Made by a program: the position numbers and the translations under genes
The notes under the pieces: generated by a model
What the model saw: the letters and a program-made list of their open reading frames with translations, nothing else
What the model was told of the DNA's origin: nothing
The model's database searches: none
NCBI GenBank assembly: GCA_018241685.1
Contig: JAFEDJ010000067.1
Location: 1 to 64,000, forward strand
Direction: 5' to 3'
Source of the DNA: Pseudomonadota bacterium
Lineage (GTDB): Bacteria; Pseudomonadota; Gammaproteobacteria; Burkholderiales; Rhodocyclaceae
Length of the DNA: 64,000 bases
Shown here: positions 8,777 through 18,136 of the stretch, piece by piece
Position numbering within the stretch: the stretch's first letter is position 1
Layout of the letters: the number at the start of each line of letters is the position of its first letter

Positions 8777-9583
8777 CTAGTTGGATTCGGCCAGATGGCG
8801 GCGGGCGAAGGGGCGCATCTGGCGCCCCTGGCGGATCAGCGCCCGGTCCACCAGGCGCGGGAGAATGGCGTTGAGGCGGACGAAGAGCTTCTCCGGCCAG
8901 CCCAGGTACGTGTCGGCTGCCTTGTGCAGCACGGCGGCGAGGACCTGCTCGGCGACGGCCTCGGGACTGTCCTGATGCATGCCCAGCGCGTCGGCCATGT
9001 GGGCGACGGCTTCACTGTTGATCGCGGTGCGGGTATAGCGCGGGGCCACGTAGTGCACCTGTACCGGTCCGCCGGCCAGTTCCCGTCGCAGGGCTTCCGA
9101 GTAGCCGCGCAGCGCGAACTTGCTGGCGGAGTAGGTGGCGAAGCACGGGAAGGCGATGGAGCCGAAGATGGAGCCGACATTGACGATATGGGCTTCCGGA
9201 CGGCCCTGCAGGTGGGGTAGCAGGGCCTGGATCAGCTGGATCGGTGCCACGGTATTCACCGCGAAGGTTTCGGCGGTGGCGGCAGCCGACTGGTCGGCGC
9301 TCAAGCCGAAGTGCTGTACGCCGGCGCAGTTGATGACGCCGTCGAGGCTACCGAAGGCGTTGATGGCCTTGCGGGCGACGTCCGTCGGCGGCGTGGTGAG
9401 CAGGTCGGCGATGACGAGGCGCGCTTCGTGGCCTTCGGCGCGCAGGGTGGCGACGAGTTCGATCAGCGGCCTGGACTGGCGGCCGAGCAGCACGACGCGG
9501 GCGCCGGCACTGGCGAAGCTGCGGGCCAGGGCGCGGCCGATGCCGCCGCTGGCGCCGGTGATCAGGATGGTCTTGTCTTTCAT
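8777..9583 (-). CDS. Short-chain dehydrogenase/reductase
   Basis: 268 residues. Classical SDR fold: TGASGGIG nucleotide-binding motif (residues 9-16), NCAG motif, catalytic Ser in VGSIFGS and YSASK catalytic Tyr/Lys. The C-terminal 60 residues are basic (RLVDRALIRQGRQMRPFARR) and may contact membrane. It would oxidise or reduce a hydroxyl/carbonyl using NAD(P). The start is set by GGAG seven bases before the ATG, and the ATG overlaps the upstream TGA (ATGA). Its place in the operon suggests a reductive step on an acyl or polyketide-like substrate. Confidence 0.88.
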   Translation of the reverse strand: MKDKTILITGASGGIGRALARSFASAGARVVLLGRQSRPLIELVATLRAEGHEARLVIADLLTTPPTDVARKAINAFGSLDGVINCAGVQHFGLSADQSAAATAETFAVNTVAPIQLIQALLPHLQGRPEAHIVNVGSIFGSIAFPCFATYSASKFALRGYSEALRRELAGGPVQVHYVAPRYTRTAINSEAVAHMADALGMHQDSPEAVAEQVLAAVLHKAADTYLGWPEKLFVRLNAILPRLVDRALIRQGRQMRPFARRHLAESN

Positions 9584-10239
9584 GCGGCGTCTCCGGTGGG
9601 CAGGCTGCGGATGAGGTCGCCGTACAGGCGGAAAAAGCGGCCGGCGGCGTGGATCAGGGCGGCCTTGTCGGCGGCGTCGTCGAGGCGGCTCACCAGCGCG
9701 CGGAAGTGCTCCATGTGGCTGATGTCCAGGTTGCCGTGGCTGCTCAGGTAGCTGAAGGCGCGGGGGGGCAGGTCGAGGGCGGGGCCGAGGGTGCTGGCCA
9801 ACTGGCTGGCCAGCGCGACGCTGGTGCTCTCCAGTACGTAAACCATGCCGAAGAAGCCGACCGGATTGCCGCGCTGTACGGTGTCGTAGGCGTAGGCGAC
9901 CATCAGCTCGGTCTCGAAGGCAGGCTGGCCGTGGCGGACCGCCTCCGCGTCGCCACCGGCGGCCGCGATGTCGTTGAGGATCCATTCCTGGTGGCCCAGC
10001 TCCTCCTCGATGTAGTGGGCCGTGGCGTCGCGCAGCCATTCCAGGCGGGCCGGCAGGCGGCCGCCGCAGCTCATCAGCAGCGGCACGGTGTGGCGCACGT
10101 GGTGGTAGGCCTGGGTCAGGAACGCCAGGTATTGGGCGCGGCCGACGCGTCCGCCGAAGGCATCGGCGAGGATCGGCGCGGAAAGCAGGCGGGCACGTTC
10201 GTCGCGGGTCGCCTGTTCCAGTTCAGCAAAGCAGTCCAT
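9580..10239 (-). CDS. TenA/HDO-superfamily iron-containing oxygenase-like protein
   Basis: 219 residues of all-helical heme-oxygenase-like fold. Candidate metal ligands: E80 and H83 in EEELGHQEW, E137 in VLESTS, and H168, D172 and H175 in HGNLDISH. This last HxxxDxxH is the pattern of di-iron HDO enzymes such as CADD and SznF, and ExxH matches UndA. Those relatives oxidatively cleave or desaturate fatty acids or amino acids. It is not a thiaminase-type TenA, as the thiamine context is absent. It overlaps the AMP-ligase gene by 17 bases and the SDR gene by four. Reaction unknown. Confidence 0.75.
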   Translation of the reverse strand: MDCFAELEQATRDERARLLSAPILADAFGGRVGRAQYLAFLTQAYHHVRHTVPLLMSCGGRLPARLEWLRDATAHYIEEELGHQEWILNDIAAAGGDAEAVRHGQPAFETELMVAYAYDTVQRGNPVGFFGMVYVLESTSVALASQLASTLGPALDLPPRAFSYLSSHGNLDISHMEHFRALVSRLDDAADKAALIHAAGRFFRLYGDLIRSLPTGDAA

Positions 10240-11731
10240 GGGGCTCTTTCGGGGTGTCGAGGGTGCGGGGTTCGGTCAGGGCGTCGGCATATGCGGCAGC
10301 GATCGCGTCGCGGCGCGGGCGGCCGTTGGCAGTGAGCTGGCCGTTGTCGGGGCTGAAGGGCGTCGTGGCGTGGAGCCACGTGCCGACGCGGGCGTAGTCG
10401 GGCAGATCCCGGTTGGCGGCGGCGATGGCCGCGTCGATGTCGGCTTGGCTGGCTGCACCGCGCGGCACGATCACCGCGACGTTGCTGCTGCGGCCCTCGC
10501 CGAACACCGCGGCCTGGGCGATCGGCGCCTGCAGCAGCAGTTCCCGCTCGACCCATTCCGGTGCCACGTTGCGGCCGAAGGCGGTGATGAACATGTTCTT
10601 GCGGCGGCCGGTGATGTGCAGCCGGCCGTCGGCGTCCAGATGGCCGACGTCGCCGGTATCGATCCATTCGTCGTGGCGCGGCGCTTCACCCAGGTAGCCA
10701 AGGAAGCCGGCGCCGCCGACATGGATGGTGCCGCCGGGGCCTACCGTCAGCGCCACGTGGGCGAGGGGGCGGCCGACGCAGCCCGGCTGGTTGTCGCCGG
10801 GGCGATTGACTGCGACCACCGACGCGCATTCCGACAGACCGTAGCCCTCGAAGACCGGCAGGCCCAGCGCGGTGGCGGCTTCCAGCAGGCGCGGCGAGAC
10901 CGGGGCTCCGCCAACGGCGGCATAGCGCAGCGCGGACGGGCGCGCTGCGCCGGTGCGGATCGCCGCGACGAGGGCCAATAGCAGTTGCGGCACGAGAATG
11001 GTCGAGGTGGCGCGGGCGGCGCCGAGGGCGGCCAGCAGGCGGGCCGGATCGACGCCGGCGCTGCCGTTCAGGCCGACCTGTTCGCCGGGGAGCAAACGGG
11101 TCGTTGCGCCGGCCAGCAGCGGGACATACAGGCCACCGATGTTCTCCAGCAGCGTCGCCAGGGGCAGTAGGGCCACGTGGCGGTCGTCCGGTCGGGCCGC
11201 GCTGGCTTGCTGCAGGCTGGCGGCCACGCTTTCGATGGCCTCGCGCCCCAGGCAGACGCCCTTCGGCGTACCGGTGGTGCCGGATGTGAAGGTGATCTTG
11301 AGCGTGCCGGTGGGGAGATTCGCCGGTGCCGAGTCGAGCCGGCGCATGTACAGGCTGCCGTACAACAGGCGCGGGGCGCCCCGGCGGGCGAGCGGGCTCA
11401 TGGCCTCCGGGCGGTCACTGAGTAGCAGGTCGATGCCCGCCTGGCTGACTGCGTGGGCGTGCTGGGCCGGCGTGAAGAAGGTTGGCAGCGGGACGAGTGG
11501 AATGCCGGCGGCAAGGCAGGCCAGATCCGCCACCGCCCAGTCGGGGCCATTGTCGGCGAGCAGTCCGACGACGCGTGGGCGCAGGGCTTGCAGGATCTCG
11601 GCCAATGTCGCGACAGCTTCGGCGAGTGAGGCGTAATCGAGTTTGTGCTGTGCGCCTTCCAGCGCAGGAGCCTCGGGCTTCGTTGCCGCGTGGCGGGTGA
11701 GGGCGGCGATGATTGCGCTGGGGCCGCTCAT
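10223..11731 (-). CDS. AMP-dependent acyl ligase (ANL superfamily)
   Basis: 502 residues. The ATP motif FTSGTTGTPKG, GYGLSE and DTGDVGHLDADGRLHITGRRKNM are intact. The C-terminal motif that normally carries the adenylation lysine reads LTANGRPRR, with arginine in place of lysine, so the adenylation half-reaction may be altered or the lysine may lie elsewhere. Expected role: activate a carboxylic acid as acyl-AMP or acyl-CoA. Overlaps both neighbours (ATGA with the hemolysin-like gene). It probably supplies the substrate for the HDO or SDR enzymes. Confidence 0.85.
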   Translation of the reverse strand: MSGPSAIIAALTRHAATKPEAPALEGAQHKLDYASLAEAVATLAEILQALRPRVVGLLADNGPDWAVADLACLAAGIPLVPLPTFFTPAQHAHAVSQAGIDLLLSDRPEAMSPLARRGAPRLLYGSLYMRRLDSAPANLPTGTLKITFTSGTTGTPKGVCLGREAIESVAASLQQASAARPDDRHVALLPLATLLENIGGLYVPLLAGATTRLLPGEQVGLNGSAGVDPARLLAALGAARATSTILVPQLLLALVAAIRTGAARPSALRYAAVGGAPVSPRLLEAATALGLPVFEGYGLSECASVVAVNRPGDNQPGCVGRPLAHVALTVGPGGTIHVGGAGFLGYLGEAPRHDEWIDTGDVGHLDADGRLHITGRRKNMFITAFGRNVAPEWVERELLLQAPIAQAAVFGEGRSSNVAVIVPRGAASQADIDAAIAAANRDLPDYARVGTWLHATTPFSPDNGQLTANGRPRRDAIAAAYADALTEPRTLDTPKEPHGLLC

Positions 11732-12426
11732 GCTTTGCCGCCCGTGCGCTGATGTGCGGCGATGGCCGCAAAGCCTTCCTGGATGTCGCCGAACATCACC
11801 CGCGGGCCGTGCTGATAGTAGCTGCCCCAAGCGGCCTTTTCGGCGGCGGACAGGCAGGCCGGATCGGCCGGGGCGAGTTCCCGCGGTGTCAGGCCGAGGC
11901 GGGCGAAGGCGTTGCGCAAGGCCGTGGTGCCGGTGAACACCACCCAGCGGTGGCCTTCTTCATGCAGGCGTTCGGTGACGCGCAGGATCAGGGCGCGGAA
12001 AGTGCCGGCGCCGCGTCCGGCCAGTTGGCCGACCTCGACGATGCTGTGGCGCTCCACGGTCTGCCCGATGGCTGCGGCAATCGCCTGCTCGATCGGCTGG
12101 GCCAGGTAGCGTTCGAGGAACAGCGGTTGCGCGGTGGCTTCCCGCAGGCCGCAGACGCCGACCGGCAGGCCCGACGGCGTCTGCAGGCTGAGCAGGCGCG
12201 GCATGAAATGGCCGATACGCGCCTCGTAGGCGGCGGCGAAACGGCTGCTGATCATCGCTTCGGCGGCCTGCCGGCCGTCGCCACAGTGTTCGATCAGACG
12301 CTGTGCATCGTCCTGGGTGAGGGCCGGCTGGCCGCTGGCGGCCTGCTCGAAGGGCGGGAATAGTTGGGTGCTGGCCGGTTGCGGGCCGACAAGCGGGGTT
12401 CTGAACGGAATTTGCAGTGCCGACAC
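11728..12426 (-). CDS. Thermostable-hemolysin-family protein (GNAT-like)
   Basis: 232 residues from a GTG start with AAGGGAG eight bases upstream. Matches the thermostable hemolysin family (delta-VPH type), which despite its name has a GNAT/autoinducer-synthase-like core: VEVGQLAGRGAGTFRAL and WVVFTGTTALRNAFARLGL correspond to the acyl-CoA-binding strand-turn-helix. No signal peptide. First gene of the operon 12426-7968. I infer an acyltransferase role with the AMP ligase rather than a toxin; haemolysis reported for relatives may be caused by a product. Confidence 0.78.
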   Translation of the reverse strand: MSALQIPFRTPLVGPQPASTQLFPPFEQAASGQPALTQDDAQRLIEHCGDGRQAAEAMISSRFAAAYEARIGHFMPRLLSLQTPSGLPVGVCGLREATAQPLFLERYLAQPIEQAIAAAIGQTVERHSIVEVGQLAGRGAGTFRALILRVTERLHEEGHRWVVFTGTTALRNAFARLGLTPRELAPADPACLSAAEKAAWGSYYQHGPRVMFGDIQEGFAAIAAHQRTGGKA

Positions 12427-12515
12427 GGCGACTCCCTTCGATGGCGATGGGGCCGACGGGCTTCGCCGGCTTTGCAGTCGCTACCGCAAGAGGGGTGCCA
12501 TGTGCCGTAAAGGGG
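12427..12515 (-). ncRNA. Structured 5' leader, GEMM-I-like core (tentative)
   Basis: On the minus strand GCACATGGCACCCC, a short loop, then GCGACTGCAAAGCC recall the two halves of the cyclic-di-GMP-I (GEMM) aptamer core (GCACAGGGCAAACC and GGGACGCAAAGCC) at almost the same spacing. A strong hairpin GCCGGCG-AAGCC-CGTCGGC follows, then CCC/GGG that could mask the GGGAG ribosome site of the hemolysin-like gene. The 3' half does not match the GEMM consensus, so class is uncertain. Confidence 0.35.
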
Positions 12516-12580
12516 GATCAAGTGATTGATGTGATGAGGAAAATGGGCTTTCTGCGGGGGCGTCAGGGCCTTGCGGAAGG

Positions 12581-12605
12581 ACTGCAAGAACTTGCAGTAC
12601 TGCAA
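12581..12605. promoter_or_regulatory. Three alternating ACTGCAA half-sites (operator candidate)
   Basis: ACTGCAAG-AA-CTTGCAGT forms an 8-bp inverted repeat (12581-12598), and TTGCAGT-ACTGCAA forms a perfect 14-bp palindrome sharing its right arm (12592-12605). Two further copies of TTGCAGT lie at 12472-12478 and 12412-12418. Placed 155 bases upstream of the hemolysin-like gene and just past the binding-protein stop. Regulator unknown. Confidence 0.5.
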
Positions 12606-12630
12606 AAAAGGTAGACAGGGATTGCAGGCG

Positions 12631-13104
12631 TCAGCGCGGGCAGGGCAGGCCGTCGTCTATCGTCAGCACCACATTCACCCGCTTGTCGGCGAGGCAGACC
12701 GGCACGTAGCCGATGGCGCCCGGCGTGGTGGCGATGAGGCGGATCACGGCCTCCTCGGAACTGGCGACGAAGGGCGGCAGTTCGCCATGGAAGTACTGGT
12801 CGCGCCAGTAGTCGTCCATTTCCTCCGGCGTATGGCCGAGCACGGCGACGGAGAAGGCCCGCCGGATGTTCTGGCCGGCCGGCAGATTGACCGGTGCAAT
12901 CCGGCGGCCGTCCGGCCACAGGCGTTTCTTGCGCTTGAAGATTAGTGCCAGCTCGTGCTTGTCCAGGTCGCGGATCGGGTAGCCGGGCGTGACGATCACT
13001 GCGATACCGGACAACTCGGCGGCGTCGGCCAGGCCGGCGGCACCGAGCAGTAGCGGTGCGAGGCACGCTGCGATGCCGCGGCGCAGGATGGGGACGAAGG
13101 ACAT
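12631..13104 (-). CDS. Periplasmic phosphate-type substrate-binding protein, single domain
   Basis: 157 residues with a signal peptide (cleavage near ADA/AEL). The segment LDKHELALIFKRKKRLWPDGRRI and the closing EEAVIRLIATTPGAIGYVPV are typical of the short PBP-like domain related to PstS. Full PstS has two lobes (over 300 residues); this has only one, so it may not be a transport receptor. It follows the porin gene by eight bases on the same strand, so both probably form an operon. Ligand unknown; phosphate or another oxyanion is a guess. Confidence 0.75.
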   Translation of the reverse strand: MSFVPILRRGIAACLAPLLLGAAGLADAAELSGIAVIVTPGYPIRDLDKHELALIFKRKKRLWPDGRRIAPVNLPAGQNIRRAFSVAVLGHTPEEMDDYWRDQYFHGELPPFVASSEEAVIRLIATTPGAIGYVPVCLADKRVNVVLTIDDGLPCPR

Positions 13105-13112
13105 CAGTGGGC

Positions 13113-14180
13113 TCAGAACAGCACGCTGATGGAGGCCAGCAGGCCTTCCGGCGTGCCGTCGGGCAAGTGACTGCCGCCGGTGACCTCGGCCTTCAGGGAC
13201 AGGGCCCGGTCGTAGCGGTAGTTGAGGCCGGCGACCCAGTTGCGGGCCGGGTGGTCGGTGCCGTCCAGGCGCATTTGCTCGAAGCGGCCGACGGCGTAGA
13301 GGCGGCCTCGCAGTGGCGCCACCACCTGTACGAAGCCGCCTTTCTCGGTATGCGGTGCGCCGGCGCTGGAGCCGCGGTAGATGCCTTCGCCGGAGATCTC
13401 CCAGCGATTGTGGGTCCACAGGAAATCCATGCCGGCCAGGCGCTTGCGCTCGCCCCGGGTCTGGTCCTGCTCGAAATCGACGAGGGACAGGCCGACCTGC
13501 AGTTTGCTGCTGACCGGCAGGTTGAAGTGCACGCCGCGGGCTTCGGTGAAGGGGTCTTCGGCGGGCTTGCGGCGCAGTTCGGTGCCGGACGAAACGTAAA
13601 CGGAGTAGTCCATCTCCCGCTCGCCGATTTCGGTCGTGCCCTGCAGCATCACGCCGGTGGCGTAGCCGGGGAAGACCGCGTGGGTCACCATCGGGCGGGA
13701 CGTGGTCCACACCAGCGGGTCGGCGTGGATCGGGTTCCAGCGCCCGATCGGGGTCAGGAACTTGCCGACGCGTACGGTGGCGGTGTCGTTGACGGTGTAG
13801 TCGAAGTAGAAACGCTCCAGGGCCAGGAAGCGCTCTTCGTCCGGGCCGGTGCGCTTGGTCGCCAGGCTTTCCTCGAAGTCGGTCTCAGAGAAGAACTTGA
13901 GCCGCCCGCCGCCTTCCCACCACAGCATCAGGCTCAGGTGGTCGGCCGTCACGCGTGGATCGCGGCCGCGAACGTCGTCGTAGCGCGCGGTGGCGTAGCC
14001 GCCGACGGTGAAGCCGCTGTCGCCGAGGGGCAGGCCACGCCCCAGTTCGTAGTTGCCGAGGCGGATCGGCGTCGGGGCTTCATCCCCGTCGTCGGCCCGG
14101 GCCTGGGTGTTCAGCAGAAGCAGGGCCGGCAGCAGGACGTACAGGCAGGCCCGCGCTTTTTCGTATACTCGGAAGTCCAT
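13113..14180 (-). CDS. Outer-membrane porin-like beta-barrel protein
   Basis: 355 residues. Signal peptide ends near ARADDGDE. The rest alternates polar and aromatic residues as in beta-barrels, with repeated FYFDYTVNDTATVRVGKF-type strands and C-terminal phenylalanine (ASISVLF), the usual BamA signal. Resembles porins paired with small binding proteins and a sensor kinase. Its start codon lies only six bases from that of the divergent kinase, so each promoter must sit inside the other gene. Confidence 0.78.
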   Translation of the reverse strand: MDFRVYEKARACLYVLLPALLLLNTQARADDGDEAPTPIRLGNYELGRGLPLGDSGFTVGGYATARYDDVRGRDPRVTADHLSLMLWWEGGGRLKFFSETDFEESLATKRTGPDEERFLALERFYFDYTVNDTATVRVGKFLTPIGRWNPIHADPLVWTTSRPMVTHAVFPGYATGVMLQGTTEIGEREMDYSVYVSSGTELRRKPAEDPFTEARGVHFNLPVSSKLQVGLSLVDFEQDQTRGERKRLAGMDFLWTHNRWEISGEGIYRGSSAGAPHTEKGGFVQVVAPLRGRLYAVGRFEQMRLDGTDHPARNWVAGLNYRYDRALSLKAEVTGGSHLPDGTPEGLLASISVLF

Positions 14181-14186
14181 GTCCCG

Positions 14187-15991
14187 ATGCGGTTCTCCGT
14201 CGATAACGTGCCCAGACCGGTAACGATCCGCAGCACCCTGCTCAAGGCCTTCGTCGTTGTGGCCCTGGCGCCCGCCATACTTCTGGCCAGCCTGGCGTTT
14301 GTCAAGGCGCGCCAGGCCTTGCAGGCCGAGATCGAGCAAAGCCTGGCCAGCCAGGCGGGGGCGATTGCCGCCGACCTGGACAAGGTCCTGTTCGAGCGTC
14401 TGCAGAACGCCGCGATCTGGAGTCGCCTGGAGGTCATGCAGGATCTGCAGGTGCAGGACGTGGATCGCCGCCTGTCCGCGTTCCTCGCCCGCCTGCAGGA
14501 AGGCTACGGCGGGGTGTATCGGGATCTGTCGGCGTTGGACACAGCCGGGCGGATCGTCGCCAGTAGTCGGCCAGCCGCTTTAGGCCAGGTGATCAAGCAT
14601 GATCGATCTGACCGGAAAGTGAGCCTGTCCGGCACGCCGCTGGCGCTCAGCCTGCCGGCGCTGGGGGCTGTGGGACCGGCGGCCAGCCTGTCGATCGGCG
14701 CGCCCATCCTGTCCCGTTTCGATGATGCGCCCCTTGGCGAACTGCGCCTGGAGTTCGACTGGCAACAGGTGGATGCGATGCTCGACCGGGCCGCCGGCGA
14801 CGGTCGCACGCTGGCCATCATCGACGGCAGCGGTCGTCTGATTGCGGCATCCCGCCGCCTGCGCGACGGCCTGTCGGCAGACTCCGGGCTGGCGAGCGGA
14901 TGGGCCCGCATCCCGACGGCGGCCGGTGCTTACGTGCTCGATGCGACGCCGGCCTATGGTGCGACGGTGGCGGTCGGCGTTGGCCGGGCTGCGGCCTTTG
15001 GCGGTTTCGAAGGCCTGGGCTGGCGTACGTTGGTGATCCAGCCCCTCGACGAGGCGCTGGCACCGATTCACCGCATGGTGGCGATCGCGCTGCTGCTGCT
15101 TGGGGCGCTGGTGGGCGCGACCCTGCTGCTGGCAGCGTGGGTCAGCGGAGCGATCGCCCGGCCCATCGTTGCGTTGACCGAGTTCACCCGCCGTTACCGG
15201 CGCGATGGTCGTCTGGCCGGCGCGCCGCCCGGTGGGGCCGGAGAGGTCGGCGAACTGTCGACGGCTTTCGTGGAAATGGTCGGCCACATCGACGAATCCC
15301 AGCGCAACCTGGTGCGGGCCTCCAAGCTGGCGATGGTCGGTGAGATGGCTTCGGTGATTGCCCACGAGGTGCGTACGCCGCTTGGAATCATCCGCTCATC
15401 GGCGCAGATGCTGCGGCGGGAGCCGGGTCTGTCGCCGGAAGGGCGGGAGATGACCGGCTTCATCGACAGCGAGACCGACAGGCTCAACCGGCTGGTGTCG
15501 ACGATGCTCGACAGCGCCCGGCCGCGGGCGCCGGTGTTCGTGCCGACCGATGTCCACGGTCTGATCCGCCGCTGTTTCGCGCTGCTTGCGGGCCAGGCGT
15601 CCAAGAAACAGGTGGTCTTCGCCGAAGCCCTCGATGCGACGGATCCGGTTGCTGAACTGGACGCGGAGCAGATGAGTCAGGTTTTTCTCAACCTGATCCT
15701 CAACGCGCTGCAGATCCTGCCGGAAGGTGGCACCGTCAAGGCTTTCAGCGTGGATCTCGGCGATGCGCTGGAGATCGGCATCGGCGACGACGGGCCGGGC
15801 ATCGTGGCGGAGGAGCGCGAGCGCATCTTCGAGGCGTTCTTCTTTCGCCGGGAAGGCGGCGTGGGCCTCGGCCTCGCCATCGTGCAGCAGATCGTCCAGG
15901 CTCATGGCGGCACCATCGTGGCGGGGCAGAGCCCCCTTGGCGGTGCCTTGTTCACCCTTCGCCTACCCCGTCATGCGGGGCCGCACAGCTC

Positions 15992-15995
<4 letters not shown>
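14187..15995 (+). CDS. Membrane histidine kinase (NtrB/ZraS-like)
   Basis: 602 residues. TM1 at about 18-38, extracytoplasmic double-Cache-like sensor (about 40-285), TM2 (about 292-315), HAMP, HisKA with phospho-acceptor His in VIAHEVRTPLG, and HATPase with NLILNAL (N box), DDGPGI (G1) and GVGLGLAI (G2). The start is the ATG after CCCG; upstream in-frame sequence is antisense to the porin gene and not a likely extension. It overlaps the response regulator (ATGA), so the two are one two-component system. Position suggests control of the porin operon. Confidence 0.9.
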
Positions 15996-17356
<1,361 letters not shown>

Positions 17357-17415
17357 GTCGAAAGGTGCCGCAAGCCGCTGGCTTGATGCGCGCGTCCAGC
17401 TTCTTTCATTTGTCC

Positions 17416-17444
17416 TTTACTCCGCAGGGCACTTTGGCTAAATT
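17416..17444 (+). promoter_or_regulatory. Promoter of the tetR-RND operon
   Basis: TTTACT (-35, 17416-17421), a 17-base spacer, and TAAATT (-10, 17439-17444), about 30 bases before the TetR start. The -10 box overlaps the palindromic operator. Confidence 0.55.
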
Positions 17445-17464
17445 ACTGACCGGTTAGTCAGTAA
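17443..17464. promoter_or_regulatory. TetR operator palindrome
   Basis: Perfect inverted repeat TTACTGAC-N6-GTCAGTAA. It covers the likely transcription start and ends nine bases before the TetR start codon. Such palindromes are typical operators of AcrR/NalC-type regulators, so autorepression is expected. Confidence 0.8.
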
Positions 17465-17473
17465 TTCGATGCC

Positions 17474-18136
17474 ATGAGTCCCAACGACCCCATCCGCCGT
17501 CAACGCCGCAAGGAGGCCCGCCCCTCCGAACTCGCCGCTGCCGCACTGTCCCTGTTCATCGAAAAGGGCTTCGCGGCGACGCGCCTGGATGAGGTGGCGG
17601 CCCGCGCGGGAGTATCCAAGGGCACGCTGTACCTCTATTTCGACAGCAAGGAAGCGCTCTTCAAGGCGGTCATCGAAGAAGGCGTGCTGCCGCTCTTCGA
17701 CGAGATGGAGGCCAAGCTGGAAACCCTCAAGGACGACCCGGAGCGTTTGCTGCGGGAGATTCTGCTCGATTGGTGGCAGAAGGTCGGCCAGACCGACCTG
17801 GGCGGCATTTCCAAGCTGATCATCGCCGAGGCAGGCAATTTCCCGGAGGTCGCCCGTTATCACCACGAGGCCGTCATCGTGCGCTGGATGGCGCTGCTCG
17901 GCAATGCCATAGACATCGGCATTGCGCGCGGCGTGTTCCGTCCGCTGGACGTGCCGACCCTGCGCCAGCTGGTGTTCTTCCCGCTGCTGATGCTGTCCGT
18001 CTGGAAGAACTCGATGGCCAGCTGCGTGGTGGGCTGTGCTGCGCCGAGTCTGGCGTCCGACACCTATTTCGATACCTATTTCGACATGATCTTCCGCGGC
18101 CTGCTGGTCGCGCCCCGCGAGGAGTCCCCCCGATGA
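17474..18136 (+). CDS. TetR/AcrR-family repressor of the RND pump
   Basis: 220 residues. N-terminal helix-turn-helix (about 18-62): LFIEKGFAATRLDEVAARAGVSKGTLYLYF. The ligand-binding C-terminal domain resembles AcrR/TtgR-type proteins. First gene of an operon with adaptor and permease: its TGA overlaps the adaptor ATG. A matching operator lies immediately upstream, so it most likely represses itself and the pump until an effector binds. Confidence 0.92.
   Translation: MSPNDPIRRQRRKEARPSELAAAALSLFIEKGFAATRLDEVAARAGVSKGTLYLYFDSKEALFKAVIEEGVLPLFDEMEAKLETLKDDPERLLREILLDWWQKVGQTDLGGISKLIIAEAGNFPEVARYHHEAVIVRWMALLGNAIDIGIARGVFRPLDVPTLRQLVFFPLLMLSVWKNSMASCVVGCAAPSLASDTYFDTYFDMIFRGLLVAPREESPR

Noticed and set aside
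9580..10239. UndA alkene-forming decarboxylase
   Set aside because: Only the general metal-ligand pattern matches; length and sequence differ, so the specific name is not supported.
13056..14186. Long plus-strand open frame (377 codons) upstream of the kinase and antisense to the porin
   Set aside because: It follows codon bias of the opposite gene and encodes Gly/Val/Ala-rich sequence with no domain; the kinase starts at 14187.
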